Shown here: in pieces, positions 1-7,455 of the stretch
How positions within the stretch are numbered: position 1 is the first letter of the stretch
Layout: every line of letters starts with the position of its first letter
Origin: a bacterium
GTDB taxonomy: Bacteria; JAMOTN01
Assembly: GCA_027062325.1 (NCBI GenBank)
Contig: JAMOTN010000015.1
Span: 1 to 11,247, forward strand
Direction: 5' to 3'
DNA: 11,247 bases
Made by a program: the position numbers and the translations under genes
Notes under the pieces: generated by a model
The model's database searches: none
What the model saw: only the letters and a program-made list of their open reading frames with translations
Told to the model about the DNA's origin: nothing

Positions 1-708
1 AGGTAACGCATCTACTAAGGCTTTCAAGGTATAGACAACTGTCTTTGTTTTTCCTGTTCCAAATGGTCCGTGAACTAGCAGAATACGTGGGCAAGAACCT
101 GCATAAAATTCAACTGCTTTTTTCACAACTTTTCGCTGAGAAGGATTTAAATCATTTAAAAATGAGCGGTTAAGCTCTACTACTCCACACCCTACATCTT
201 CAACTACAGCAACATTCTCTTTCTTCCCTAACAAAATATCTTCAAGAAAATAAGAGCTACTGAAAAACCTTTCTAGAGCACTTAACATTCTTTTGAAGGT
301 AACATCGTTAGAGTACAAATCAACGCGCCATTTCTTTGCCCTGACACTTCGAATATCTTGAGAAAAAACAATCTGTAGAAAACGCTTCCCCTTTTTAATA
401 CACGTCCCCTCTATTCCAAATCGTAAAGGATCCTTACCTATTGGTGTAACAAGCACCACATCAGAAGGAGATATGTCAGTTTTAAATTCATACGGCAAAC
501 CAAACTGGAAGACGTATTCTCCATAAAAGTTCTTTCCCATATACTTAGCATTCATATCAAGTAAAGTTTTCCCAATTTTTTGGCGAAATTTAGGAGGGAA
601 TTTCCTTATCTCATACTCACTCTGAATTCTTTGCTCTTCCATTTCAAACCTAACCAATCGTGAAAAATAATCAACATATTCTTTTTTATCACTAAAGCTC
701 TCTTTCAT
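1..708 (-). CDS. Superfamily 1 (IGHMBP2/Upf1-like) helicase, N-terminal part only
   Basis: The reading frame opens with ATG at 708 and stays open for 236 codons to the window edge, where it is cut off. Around residues 187-191 there is a Q-motif-like LNPSQ, and at residues 214-221 a Walker A loop, GPFGTGKT, followed by KT. This pairing of Q motif and GPxGTGKT is typical of superfamily 1B helicases of the IGHMBP2/Upf1/Dna2 group, which use ATP to translocate on and unwind DNA or RNA. Family members usually have GPPGTGKT, so Phe at the third position is a small variation. Residues about 80-125 are rich in beta-forming residues and may be the OB-like 1B domain seen in this group. The Walker B and later motifs should lie beyond the left edge. 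No strong Shine-Dalgarno is visible: a GAGG directly abuts the ATG and is too close. It probably has its own transcript, since an 81 nt gap with a TATAAT separates it from the preceding gene. Confidence 0.85.
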   Translation of the reverse strand, partial: MKESFSDKKEYVDYFSRLVRFEMEEQRIQSEYEIRKFPPKFRQKIGKTLLDMNAKYMGKNFYGEYVFQFGLPYEFKTDISPSDVVLVTPIGKDPLRFGIEGTCIKKGKRFLQIVFSQDIRSVRAKKWRVDLYSNDVTFKRMLSALERFFSSSYFLEDILLGKKENVAVVEDVGCGVVELNRSFLNDLNPSQRKVVKKAVEFYAGSCPRILLVHGPFGTGKTKTVVYTLKALVDALP

Positions 709-757
709 CCTCACACACCCCGCAATTGGAAAGAATAGAAACAAAAATCAGAAACAG

Positions 758-763
758 ATTATA
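758..763 (-). promoter_or_regulatory. Possible -10 box for the helicase gene
   Basis: Read on the minus strand, this is an exact TATAAT in the 81 nt gap between the small membrane-protein gene and the helicase start at 708, about 50 nt upstream of the ATG. The -35 region is poor. A TTGAGA lies 13 nt upstream, which is too short a spacer, and at 16-17 nt spacing there is only a T-rich run. In AT-rich DNA such a hexamer can arise by chance, so this is a tentative call. The rest of the gap (709-789) shows no convincing hairpin or terminator. Confidence 0.35.
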
Positions 764-789
764 ATAAAGCAAGTTCTCTCAAAAAGAAT

Positions 790-1284
790 TTAAAGTTCCC
801 CATACCAACTCTTCAAATCCTTGCGCCACTCACATGCTTTTTTAAGATAACACTCTGGACACAATCCCGTTTTTACATATACCTCATAAGCTCCAAAATC
901 TTCCCGCAACAACCCAATTGGAATTGTCTTCATGCACTTTTCACACATAACTAGCTTCATATCCAATTCGTTTAAGAAAGGCACATCTAACTCTGAAAGT
1001 TTACGAACAATCTCTACAAATTCATCGTGAGTCAACACTTCTTTATTTCTAATGGAATCAAGTAATCTTTTTACTTTGTGTTCAACCATCAAAGCTCTTA
1101 CCCAATTGAAAGCTCCCACTAACAAAGTTGCCGCCACCAAAAACGGTATCAATCTGACAATCGCAGTTATCAAAAACACCCCTAGAAAAACAGAAAGAAC
1201 CACTCCCACTGTTGCAACTGCCACAACTGACAAAAACAGAAAACCAATAAATCTAAGTATTGGGTGAACTCCTCTTCCATTCAC
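790..1284 (-). CDS. Small membrane protein with two hydrophobic helices and a C-terminal CxxC/CxxC motif
   Basis: I do not recognise this 164-residue protein. Residues about 9-34 and 38-62 are strongly hydrophobic and probably form a helical hairpin in the membrane. The remaining ~100 residues are soluble and charged. They carry C113-x2-C116 (CEKC) and C142-x2-C145 (CPEC), 25 residues apart, which looks like a zinc ribbon or knuckle. Start: GTG at 1284, supported by a well-spaced GGTGAT Shine-Dalgarno; an in-frame TGA lies three codons upstream, so it cannot start earlier. The ATG at 1280 is in another frame. The gene begins 17 nt after the GspE-type ATPase gene ends and is probably cotranscribed with it, so a role with that ATPase at the membrane is possible but is only inferred from position. 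It is the last gene before an 81 nt gap and may end the operon. Confidence 0.7.
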   Translation of the reverse strand: MNGRGVHPILRFIGFLFLSVVAVATVGVVLSVFLGVFLITAIVRLIPFLVAATLLVGAFNWVRALMVEHKVKRLLDSIRNKEVLTHDEFVEIVRKLSELDVPFLNELDMKLVMCEKCMKTIPIGLLREDFGAYEVYVKTGLCPECYLKKACEWRKDLKSWYGEL

Positions 1285-1289
1285 CTTAC

Positions 1290-1295
1290 ATCACC
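1290..1295 (-). promoter_or_regulatory. Ribosome binding site that supports a GTG start at 1284
   Basis: On the minus strand GGTGAT, which matches the 3' part of the full anti-Shine-Dalgarno complement, sits 5 nt upstream of the GTG at 1284. Together with the in-frame stop just upstream it fixes the start of the small membrane protein at a non-ATG codon. Confidence 0.6.
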
Positions 1296-1301
1296 CTGTT
1301 T

Positions 1302-3005
1302 TCAATCCTCATCACGCTGAGTAACCCTCATAACCTCTTCAATCGTAGTCGTCCCCTCAACAACTTTTAAAAGCCCATCCTCACGTAGAGTCAACATGCC
1401 TTTTTGGCGTGCATAAAGCTTTATCTTAGTTGCAGGCACTTTATCAACGATCATCTCTCTTATCTTCTCATCTGGAATCAATAGCTCATTTATACACGTC
1501 CTTCCAAGATACCCCGTTCCCTTACAAATCTCACAACCACGCCCCCTGTAAAAAGTCAAGCTCGAAACATCAACATTTGGCGGAAGTACAGTTTTTATCT
1601 GCTCAAGCATCTTAGGACTAAGCTTCACCTCTTCCTTACAATGTGGACAAACCTTCCTAACAAGACGTTGAGCCATTATAGCAACAACACTCGAGGCTAC
1701 TAAAAACGGCTCAACACCCATATCGATCAAGCGCGTCACAGCACTAGCCGCATCATTTGTGTGCAAAGTTGAAAAAACGAGGTGCCCTGTTAAAGCTGCA
1801 CGAATCGCAATTTCAGCTGTCTCATAATCTCTTATCTCTCCAACCATTATTACATCCGGATCCTGACGCAGTATAGAGCGCAATCCACTTGCAAAATTAT
1901 ACCCTGCTTTAGGATTAACTTGAGATTGATTCACAAGAGGTATCTTGTACTCCACAGGATCCTCAATAGTAACAATATTCTTGTCTATGCTATTTATCTT
2001 TTGCAAAGCAGCATAAAGAGTTGTTGACTTTCCAGAACCAGTAGGACCTGTCACCAATATTATTCCATTAGGATACCGTATCACCTTATTAAATCTTTCA
2101 AGGACTGTAGGAGTAAATCCCAAATCCTCAAGTTTCATCACCATTTTACTTTTATCAAGAATTCTTATAACAACTTTTTCCCCATCAACCGTGGGAAAAG
2201 TAGAGACACGTAGATCTATCTTTCTACCATCAAGCTCATACATTATTCTTCCATCTTGAGGAACACGCTTTTCAGCAATATCAATATCAGACATTATCTT
2301 TATACGCGACACAACCGGAGCTTCTAAGTTTTTAGAGAGAGAAAGCACTTCATGTAAAACTCCATCTAATCTGTAGCGAACACGCAGTACTTTTTCATCT
2401 GGTTCAATATGAATATCACTTGCCTCATCTTTTATCGCATTCTTTATTATCCGATCCACCAGTTGAACAATTGGCGCATCATTCACCTCATAATCTTTGT
2501 TATCCAATTTAACCCCTAATATTGAAGACCTGCTACCCTCCTCTTTATAAGAAGCTCTATCCCCTGAAGATGCATAATATTTATTTATGGCTCTTTCCAA
2601 TTCAGAAATAGTGGTCACCAACGGCTTTACTATACATCCCGTCATATCCTCAACTGTCTCTTTAACAAAAGTGTCAAACGGATCAACCATTGCAAGATTA
2701 AGTGTGTTGCCAACACGCATTAATGGAAAAACTTTGTATTTTCTACAAAAATCCTCCGATAACAACTTTAAAACATCCTCATCCACCATCCAATTGTCAA
2801 GTTTTGCATGATTCACTCCCAATTTATCTTCCAAAAAACGGATCAAATCAGACTGTGAAACGAATCCATTTTTTACAAGAATGTATCCCAAACTTTCTCC
2901 GGTCTTTTTCTGCAAAGCCAACGCCTTCTTCAAGGTTCCTTCATCTATCAATCCATATTTCACAAGCGCTGCTCCAAACTTGAGCCTCTCAGTTACCATT
3001 AACAT
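1302..3005 (-). CDS. gspE: GspE/PilB-family secretion or type IV pilus assembly ATPase
   Basis: Cytoplasmic hexameric ATPase of the type II secretion / type IV pilus family, which powers pilus or pseudopilus extension. Numbered from the ATG at 3005 (567 residues), it has an N-terminal MshEN/T2SSE-N-like region (about 1-145), a linker, then the catalytic core: Walker A GPTGSGKST at 320-328, acidic Asp box (TIEDPVEY) at about 346-353, Walker B region ending VGEIRD at about 388-393, and His box TGHLVFSTLHTND at 406-418. Cysteines 453, 456, 491 and 494 form the CxxC...CxxC zinc motif of PilB/GspE, which PilT retraction ATPases lack. The longest ORF begins at a TTG at 3011, but a GAGGA Shine-Dalgarno is correctly spaced (7 nt) from the ATG at 3005, whose A is shared with the nusB stop (TGATG), so translation is probably coupled. 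Oddity: after the zinc motif the usual GRxGI is GRTCI, with Cys504 in place of Gly. No other pilus gene is in the window, so pilus or secretion use cannot be decided. Confidence 0.93.
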   Translation of the reverse strand: MLMVTERLKFGAALVKYGLIDEGTLKKALALQKKTGESLGYILVKNGFVSQSDLIRFLEDKLGVNHAKLDNWMVDEDVLKLLSEDFCRKYKVFPLMRVGNTLNLAMVDPFDTFVKETVEDMTGCIVKPLVTTISELERAINKYYASSGDRASYKEEGSRSSILGVKLDNKDYEVNDAPIVQLVDRIIKNAIKDEASDIHIEPDEKVLRVRYRLDGVLHEVLSLSKNLEAPVVSRIKIMSDIDIAEKRVPQDGRIMYELDGRKIDLRVSTFPTVDGEKVVIRILDKSKMVMKLEDLGFTPTVLERFNKVIRYPNGIILVTGPTGSGKSTTLYAALQKINSIDKNIVTIEDPVEYKIPLVNQSQVNPKAGYNFASGLRSILRQDPDVIMVGEIRDYETAEIAIRAALTGHLVFSTLHTNDAASAVTRLIDMGVEPFLVASSVVAIMAQRLVRKVCPHCKEEVKLSPKMLEQIKTVLPPNVDVSSLTFYRGRGCEICKGTGYLGRTCINELLIPDEKIREMIVDKVPATKIKLYARQKGMLTLREDGLLKVVEGTTTIEEVMRVTQRDED

Positions 3006-3508
3006 CACCAATCCTCATTGTAATGGTAGTGAAACATATCTCCTAAAAAAGCATCTATGAAGTTAGCCCGGTTAAAACAAAATCTTTTGGCCATAAGAAC
3101 CGCTTCATTCAAAATTTTCTCAGGTATATCCGGAGCAAAGTATATGAGCTCGCCAAGTCCCACTCTCAAAATTGCCAAAGTAACAGTATCCGGCACCTCT
3201 TTTTCCGCTTGTTTCATAAAAAAGCGAATTTGTCTATCAATTTCCGACAAATTGTCAAATATCACTGTATACAAACGTATAAACTTATCCTTTGCCTCTT
3301 CTGGATACTCTTCAAAATCTCCCCCTAAAACCTCATCAACCGCAAAATCCTCCTCTACAAAGCTTTCTAAAATGTAATCAGACAAAACATCCATCTCTCC
3401 AAATCCCAGTCCCAATTTATCCCTCCATATTTCCAACCAAGAATAAGCCATCACACAGAGTATTCGCGCTAAGTGTGAATAACTGTAAGGCATCCTCTTA
3501 TCTGCCAT
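3005..3508 (-). CDS. nusB: Transcription antitermination factor NusB
   Basis: NusB binds boxA RNA together with NusE (S10) and supports antitermination of rRNA operons. The 167-residue protein is slightly longer than typical NusB (about 130-150). The C-terminal half gives the assignment: ILRVGLGELIYF at about 114-125, then PDIPEKILNEAVLMAKRF, matching the family pattern in which an AILRLAxYEL helix is followed by DIPxxVxINEAVELAKxF. An N-terminal ARILCVMAYSW corresponds to the family's AR..A...LYQ. The usual final F(V/I)NGVLDxI is here FIDAFLGDMF, so the asparagine is replaced. ATG at 3508 follows a purine-rich AAAGGGGGAG Shine-Dalgarno. It lies 52 nt after the exported-protein gene and overlaps the GspE-type ATPase gene by one base, an uncommon partner for nusB. 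Confidence 0.85.
   Translation of the reverse strand: MADKRMPYSYSHLARILCVMAYSWLEIWRDKLGLGFGEMDVLSDYILESFVEEDFAVDEVLGGDFEEYPEEAKDKFIRLYTVIFDNLSEIDRQIRFFMKQAEKEVPDTVTLAILRVGLGELIYFAPDIPEKILNEAVLMAKRFCFNRANFIDAFLGDMFHYHYNEDW
3012..3016 (-). promoter_or_regulatory. Shine-Dalgarno that sets the ATPase start at 3005
   Basis: GAGGA within the last codons of nusB ends 7 nt (counting from GAGG) before the ATG at 3005. The upstream TTG at 3011 would directly abut this site and is therefore unlikely to be the start. Confidence 0.6.
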
Positions 3509-3560
3509 AACTCTCCCCCTTTCAAAACTGCAATCACAAAGCAGAAAAGTAAATCAAACG

Positions 3561-4361
3561 CTACTCTGATAACTGTAAAGTCTCTTGATGCACACTCGGC
3601 TTCTCTGAGTATCCCTTGTCCTCGTAATATTTTAAATTCTCCCTGTACTTGCCAAGTTTAAAGTCAACAAAAGCCTTCCACGGGAAAAACAGCAAACTCT
3701 GTGCTGGAATTCCCTTCCTTCCAATGTCGCGCCACGAAGGTTCCAACTCCATTACCTTTGAAAGCATAGTTAAAACTTCCGTTTTCAAAGAAGTTTCAGC
3801 ATTTTGTAATTTAACCAAAAACTCCTCTAAGCATTGAGCCATAGTTGAAAATACATCTCGTACTAAATTTGGCAGATTCGCATCTTCGGATAACTTTTTG
3901 TAAAAAATCACACTTTTTTGCAAATACTTTTCCACATCAAGTCTGGGCTGTTTTTCAAACTCCTTAAATACAGAAGCGTAAAGCTTCAAACTCTGCTCAA
4001 CTTTAGAAAGCAATTTGGGATCACTGAAAAACTTAAAATTTTTCACTAAGTTATTCATAATCTTTTTCCTAGAATCTAAAGCCTCATCTACAAACTTAAA
4101 GTCCTCAATTCGAAAGGTTATTAAATCAGGGGATAACCCAGTAATTTTTTTAGAGTTGTATTTCAAAACTTTGACTTGAGTTTCTATTTCATACAAACTC
4201 CCCAATGCTTGAGAAAAAAACAAGTTGGGGTTAGAAACTATATAACTGCTGTAATCTTGCCATTTTTGATACTCATTAATCCAATCTGATGCAATATTTG
4301 GCGACACTTGCCCAGTAAAAAGCAAACTTGCAAAAAAGCTTATAACTATGAAAAGCTGCAT
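3561..4361 (-). CDS. Exported helical protein of unknown function
   Basis: I do not recognise this 266-residue protein. It starts with a short signal-peptide-like sequence (MQLFIVISFFASLLFTG, then QVS), with likely cleavage near residues 16-20 and no lipobox cysteine. The rest is Lys/Glu/Leu-rich and predicted by eye to be almost all alpha-helical, with aromatic-rich stretches near the N-terminus (WINEYQKWQDY). The longest ORF starts at a GTG (4370) that overlaps the Shine-Dalgarno GAGGTGG; the ATG at 4361 is 8 nt downstream of GAGG and overlaps the preceding stop (TAATG), so I use it. It is coupled directly to a lipoprotein gene of similar helical character, so the two products may act together at the cell surface or in the periplasm. 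This partnership is inference from gene order. Confidence 0.75.
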   Translation of the reverse strand: MQLFIVISFFASLLFTGQVSPNIASDWINEYQKWQDYSSYIVSNPNLFFSQALGSLYEIETQVKVLKYNSKKITGLSPDLITFRIEDFKFVDEALDSRKKIMNNLVKNFKFFSDPKLLSKVEQSLKLYASVFKEFEKQPRLDVEKYLQKSVIFYKKLSEDANLPNLVRDVFSTMAQCLEEFLVKLQNAETSLKTEVLTMLSKVMELEPSWRDIGRKGIPAQSLLFFPWKAFVDFKLGKYRENLKYYEDKGYSEKPSVHQETLQLSE

Positions 4362-5629
4362 TAAAACCACCTCTTGAAGAATGATTTCTTCCTACTTTTT
4401 TTCCTTCCCTGAGTAGCAAAAGTAGATATATTTTTTAAAACATTGGCAAGTTCATCCGCTTTATCTTTCATTCCATACTCTTTTGCCCTATCCAAGAGAA
4501 ACGAAACGTAAGTTTTAGCAACTCCTATCGGCATTACTTTCAAATTTTGATCAAGCTGCTCTATTGCAGCAACCAAACGTTTTTTGAAATCTGCAACTTT
4601 ATTTTTATATGCATTGTAAAGTTCAAGATACTTCAAAAAGTACGAAGGCTGTTTAAAAACCTCTTCAAACTTTTTAGACTTTGTAGAAAAATATTGAGAA
4701 TAGCGCATTTTTATAGCCAATTTATCAATATTTTCTATCTCTTTTAAATACTCTCCCCCTATACTTGAATAAGCGCACCTTAACAACCATACACCCTCCT
4801 GATTGAAAAATCCAAGTGGAATATCAGGACTTCTAAATGAAAGAAGATCCGAGGCTACCCTTTCCCACGAACCTGCAAAAGCCTCAAACAAAGCTTTAAC
4901 CTCTTTAACACCATTGTTAAACGCCAGTTCTCCCGTTCCATTCTCTATCCTTGACATTTGCTCTAAAAAATATGCCACATCTCCAACAACAGCCGCAGCT
5001 CTAAGCTGTAAAATCACTACATCTGCCAAGTTAAACGGATAAGATGCGTATTTGAAGTTTATAGGATTCACCGCAGTCCCCGGAAAAGTCCACCCTTTAT
5101 CAAGCTTTTTCAAAACCTTTTTAAAAGTTCTATCTATTTCAAAACGCAATTCCTTTTCAAAAGCAGCAAGCGAGTTCTTTAAATCAGCATAATTCTTATA
5201 ATAACCTGCCTCCAGAGAAAGCTCTCTAACCAACAACTTGATGAATTTTTCATCAAGCTCTGCACCTATCTCCTTGGAATACTTAAGAGCTGCCCTAAAC
5301 GCTTCACGTATTTTTCTCTTTGAAACATCTCCATGCATGTACATCCAACCAAGAAGTGCCTGACAAAACGAGTAATAAGCAGCAGCCTTCCTCCTAACTG
5401 TTCCCCCACTTTTGAAGTATATCTTCAAAAGTTTTGAACTCCAGTTCGTAAGCTGCCCCTCATCAAACATTATTAGAGAGTTCTCCATCTCTGTCTTAAC
5501 TTGCCAAAGCTTTTGCTCTTCACTAATAGCTAAAATACTCTCCCCCTTTTCCTTACCAACACCACATCCTGTAAGAAAAATACTGGACAAAATCCCAACC
5601 AGCACAACAATTAACCATACAAATCTCAT
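4361..5629 (-). CDS. Lipoprotein with all-helical, possibly solenoid, domain; function unknown
   Basis: A lipoprotein signal peptide is clear: MRFVWLIVVLVG, further hydrophobic residues, then the lipobox LTGC, with Cys22 as the lipidated residue if the start is the ATG at 5629. An earlier ATG at 5659 has a better Shine-Dalgarno (GAGGA about 9-10 nt upstream) and would overlap dnaB by 20 nt. It would, however, add ten residues including Asp and Glu before the signal, which is unusual, so the start is uncertain. The mature ~400 residues are rich in Ala, Lys, Glu, Leu and aromatics and look like a string of helices, suggestive of a TPR-like scaffold, though I see no clean repeat. The protein ends in a strongly basic tail (GRKKSRKKSFFKRWF). 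Its stop overlaps the start of the next exported-protein gene. With the GspE-type ATPase downstream, a pilotin- or assembly-like role is conceivable but not shown. Confidence 0.75.
   Translation of the reverse strand: MRFVWLIVVLVGILSSIFLTGCGVGKEKGESILAISEEQKLWQVKTEMENSLIMFDEGQLTNWSSKLLKIYFKSGGTVRRKAAAYYSFCQALLGWMYMHGDVSKRKIREAFRAALKYSKEIGAELDEKFIKLLVRELSLEAGYYKNYADLKNSLAAFEKELRFEIDRTFKKVLKKLDKGWTFPGTAVNPINFKYASYPFNLADVVILQLRAAAVVGDVAYFLEQMSRIENGTGELAFNNGVKEVKALFEAFAGSWERVASDLLSFRSPDIPLGFFNQEGVWLLRCAYSSIGGEYLKEIENIDKLAIKMRYSQYFSTKSKKFEEVFKQPSYFLKYLELYNAYKNKVADFKKRLVAAIEQLDQNLKVMPIGVAKTYVSFLLDRAKEYGMKDKADELANVLKNISTFATQGRKKSRKKSFFKRWF
4367..4373 (-). promoter_or_regulatory. Shine-Dalgarno that sets the exported-protein start at 4361
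   Basis: GAGGTGG on the minus strand; its GAGG core is 8 nt from the ATG at 4361. The GTG of the longest ORF (4370) overlaps this site, so it cannot use it as a ribosome binding site. Confidence 0.6.
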
Positions 5630-5639
5630 CTCAATAATA

Positions 5640-7418
5640 TCAGACCAAAGAATCCGCATCTCTCTTTATCCTCACCGCCTTTTTGCGAGCTGCAGAAAGG
5701 GCTCCCGTCTTTAAATCCTGCTTATCCCTAAACCTTATCATACCAGTCTCTATAAGCTTATTCAAAAGTCTATCAATTCTCGCATACCTGTACTTGTCTT
5801 CCTCCCCTTTAAATCCAAGCTCCACAAATTTGTTCTCTTCTATGAAGAAGAAAAACTGCACAACTGGTGGATAACCTTCTGGAGCATCCCTGTTTTTGTC
5901 AAGGTACAGGTTAACTATATCAATCTTTGGAACATTTTCTGGATCTTTTCCCATCTCACGCGCTTTTATTCGCAGTTGGTTCTCAAGCTCTGCTGTATCC
6001 TCCCAATCCTTTGCAAGAATCATAGCAACGTCCAAGTCGTACTCTATATCCCCTGATCCTTTTGTATGATACATAGTAGGCCTTCCTTTACCCGGTCCCG
6101 AATCCAATTCACATCCTTCACGAGTTAAAGAAGATATGACAACTATTGGACAATTCAACTCTATCGTAAGCCTCTTTATATCCGTCGATATCTCCTCAAT
6201 TTTGAAACGCTCTGTGGAATACTCTTTAGGATACGGCATCTTCTGGAGGTAATCTAGGAATATGACAATGTCATCCGTACCATGAATTTCCATCGCATTG
6301 TATGCGTAAGCCTTTATTCTGTCAACCGTATCTTTTTTGGATCCCTCCATTATATAGAAGTAATCCATATACTCCTCCATCTTTTTCCAACCTGCTGCAA
6401 ACCTTTCCATAAGCTCCGGATTCTTGGTTATGTCTTTTCTGCGCAAAGTATCTGGATTTATTCTACTCTCTTTTGCCAAAATACGATAAGTTAACGTTTT
6501 TCGCGTTTGCTCCCATGAAAAAAACAACACTGGTATCTTCTCATTGCGAGCAACCGTAGTTGCCAATTCCAAAGTAAGGGAAGTCTTTCCACGACGAGGT
6601 GCTCCCGCAATCGCATAGAAAAAGCCTTTTCTCAAGCCAGAAAGGGCTAAATTTAGATCGTTGTAAGGCTGGAGAGAATAACCAAGCGTTTCAATCTCCC
6701 CCGTCTTTGCCCTTTCCTCTATTTCTTTTGCAATTTCTATGAGTTCTGACTTTATTAACTTTATAGACTGTCCAGTGTGAGCCTTCTGAATTTCTCTTAA
6801 GTCGCGAACAAGTATGTTTACAAACTCAAGAACTGGAGTATTGGTATTCTCTTTTCCATCGATATAATCGTCAATTTTTCTTCTAACAAGTTTTAGTCTC
6901 TCTATGCTCGCTCTTTCCCTTAAACGTGCAAGATACTCCATCATGCTACCAAGCTGAACTGGCGGCTGATGCACTATTAAGTCAAGCACTTCCTCAATCT
7001 CGGGAGTCAACTCATTTTGTCGCTTTAAAAAATCCTGCACTAAAAATCTGTCCCAACTCTTTCCCTGTTTGTAGAAATAAACAAGTAGTTCCGCTATTTT
7101 ACGAGTTGCAGGATGATAAAGCATATCCGGAGAAAAACCCTCATTCAGCATCTTTCCCAAAACAAACTTATCTTTGAATATTCCTGTCAAAAACGTTATA
7201 TCAAGCTCTCCGTATTTTTTTAGAAGTTGAGCCTCTCTTGAGGTTGAAGTAGTAACTGTAGGAGAAGAAGTTATAGCTTCTTGCAAAAAAGCTTTTCCTT
7301 TGAATCCACCACCTGCAGCCGCAAAGCTTTTAAATTTTTCAAATGCACAATCTGCACATATACTTGTCATCCAATTATCAGGTAGCTCTTTCCCACAAAC
7401 TTCACATCTTTTAGGCAT
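5640..7418 (-). CDS. dnaB: DnaB-family hexameric helicase with N-terminal zinc finger
   Basis: RecA-fold helicase of the DnaB family, which unwinds DNA ahead of the replication fork. Numbered from the ATG at 7418 (592 residues): C5-x2-C8 and C21-x2-C24 form a small zinc ribbon; a low-complexity linker spans about 33-65; a DnaB-N-like helical region covers about 70-215; then the RecA core. The core has Walker A GAPRRGKTS at 272-280, SWEQTR at 301-306, Walker B IVIFLDYLQ at 384-392, ISSLTREG at 428-435 (family SQLxR), SGDIEYDLD at 455-463 and the arginine-finger-like KNRDAPEG at 508-515 (family KxRNGPTG). A basic C-terminal extension of about 55 residues follows. The GTG start of the longest ORF (7427) overlaps the GAGG Shine-Dalgarno; the ATG at 7418 is 8 nt away and is preferred. 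The zinc finger and C-terminal extension are not part of standard DnaB. It could be the replicative helicase or a diverged paralogue; a RadA/Sms assignment is less likely because the DnaB-N region and DnaB motifs are present. Confidence 0.88.
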   Translation of the reverse strand: MPKRCEVCGKELPDNWMTSICADCAFEKFKSFAAAGGGFKGKAFLQEAITSSPTVTTSTSREAQLLKKYGELDITFLTGIFKDKFVLGKMLNEGFSPDMLYHPATRKIAELLVYFYKQGKSWDRFLVQDFLKRQNELTPEIEEVLDLIVHQPPVQLGSMMEYLARLRERASIERLKLVRRKIDDYIDGKENTNTPVLEFVNILVRDLREIQKAHTGQSIKLIKSELIEIAKEIEERAKTGEIETLGYSLQPYNDLNLALSGLRKGFFYAIAGAPRRGKTSLTLELATTVARNEKIPVLFFSWEQTRKTLTYRILAKESRINPDTLRRKDITKNPELMERFAAGWKKMEEYMDYFYIMEGSKKDTVDRIKAYAYNAMEIHGTDDIVIFLDYLQKMPYPKEYSTERFKIEEISTDIKRLTIELNCPIVVISSLTREGCELDSGPGKGRPTMYHTKGSGDIEYDLDVAMILAKDWEDTAELENQLRIKAREMGKDPENVPKIDIVNLYLDKNRDAPEGYPPVVQFFFFIEENKFVELGFKGEEDKYRYARIDRLLNKLIETGMIRFRDKQDLKTGALSAARKKAVRIKRDADSLV

Positions 7419-7426
7419 AAAAAACA

Positions 7427-7430
7427 CCTC
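7427..7430 (-). promoter_or_regulatory. Shine-Dalgarno that sets the dnaB start at 7418
   Basis: GAGG (in GAAGAGGTG) on the minus strand lies 8 nt from the ATG at 7418. The GTG at 7427 shares its first base with this site, so it is not a credible start. Confidence 0.6.
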
Positions 7431-7455
7431 TTCAAAACCTTTTAAACTTACACAC

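Noticed and set aside
709-789. Terminator at the end of the operon before the helicase gene
   Set aside because: The gap is T-rich on the minus strand but contains no convincing GC-rich stem followed by a T run.
3509-3560. Possible promoter upstream of nusB (a TTGATT hexamer on the minus strand)
   Set aside because: No credible -10 box lies at a suitable distance, and the 52 nt gap fits an operon junction.
5412-5714. Plus-strand ORF of 100 codons, and other plus-strand ORFs such as those at 3057-3377 and 7744-8052
   Set aside because: They lie antisense to confident minus-strand genes, have Ser/Lys/Thr-rich composition typical of shadow frames, and match nothing I recognise.
5640-7418. RadA/Sms DNA repair protein (also zinc finger plus RecA fold)
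   Set aside because: RadA has a KNRFG motif and a Lon-like C-terminal domain. Here a DnaB-N-like region precedes the core and the DnaB motifs SSLTR and KNRDAPEG are present instead.
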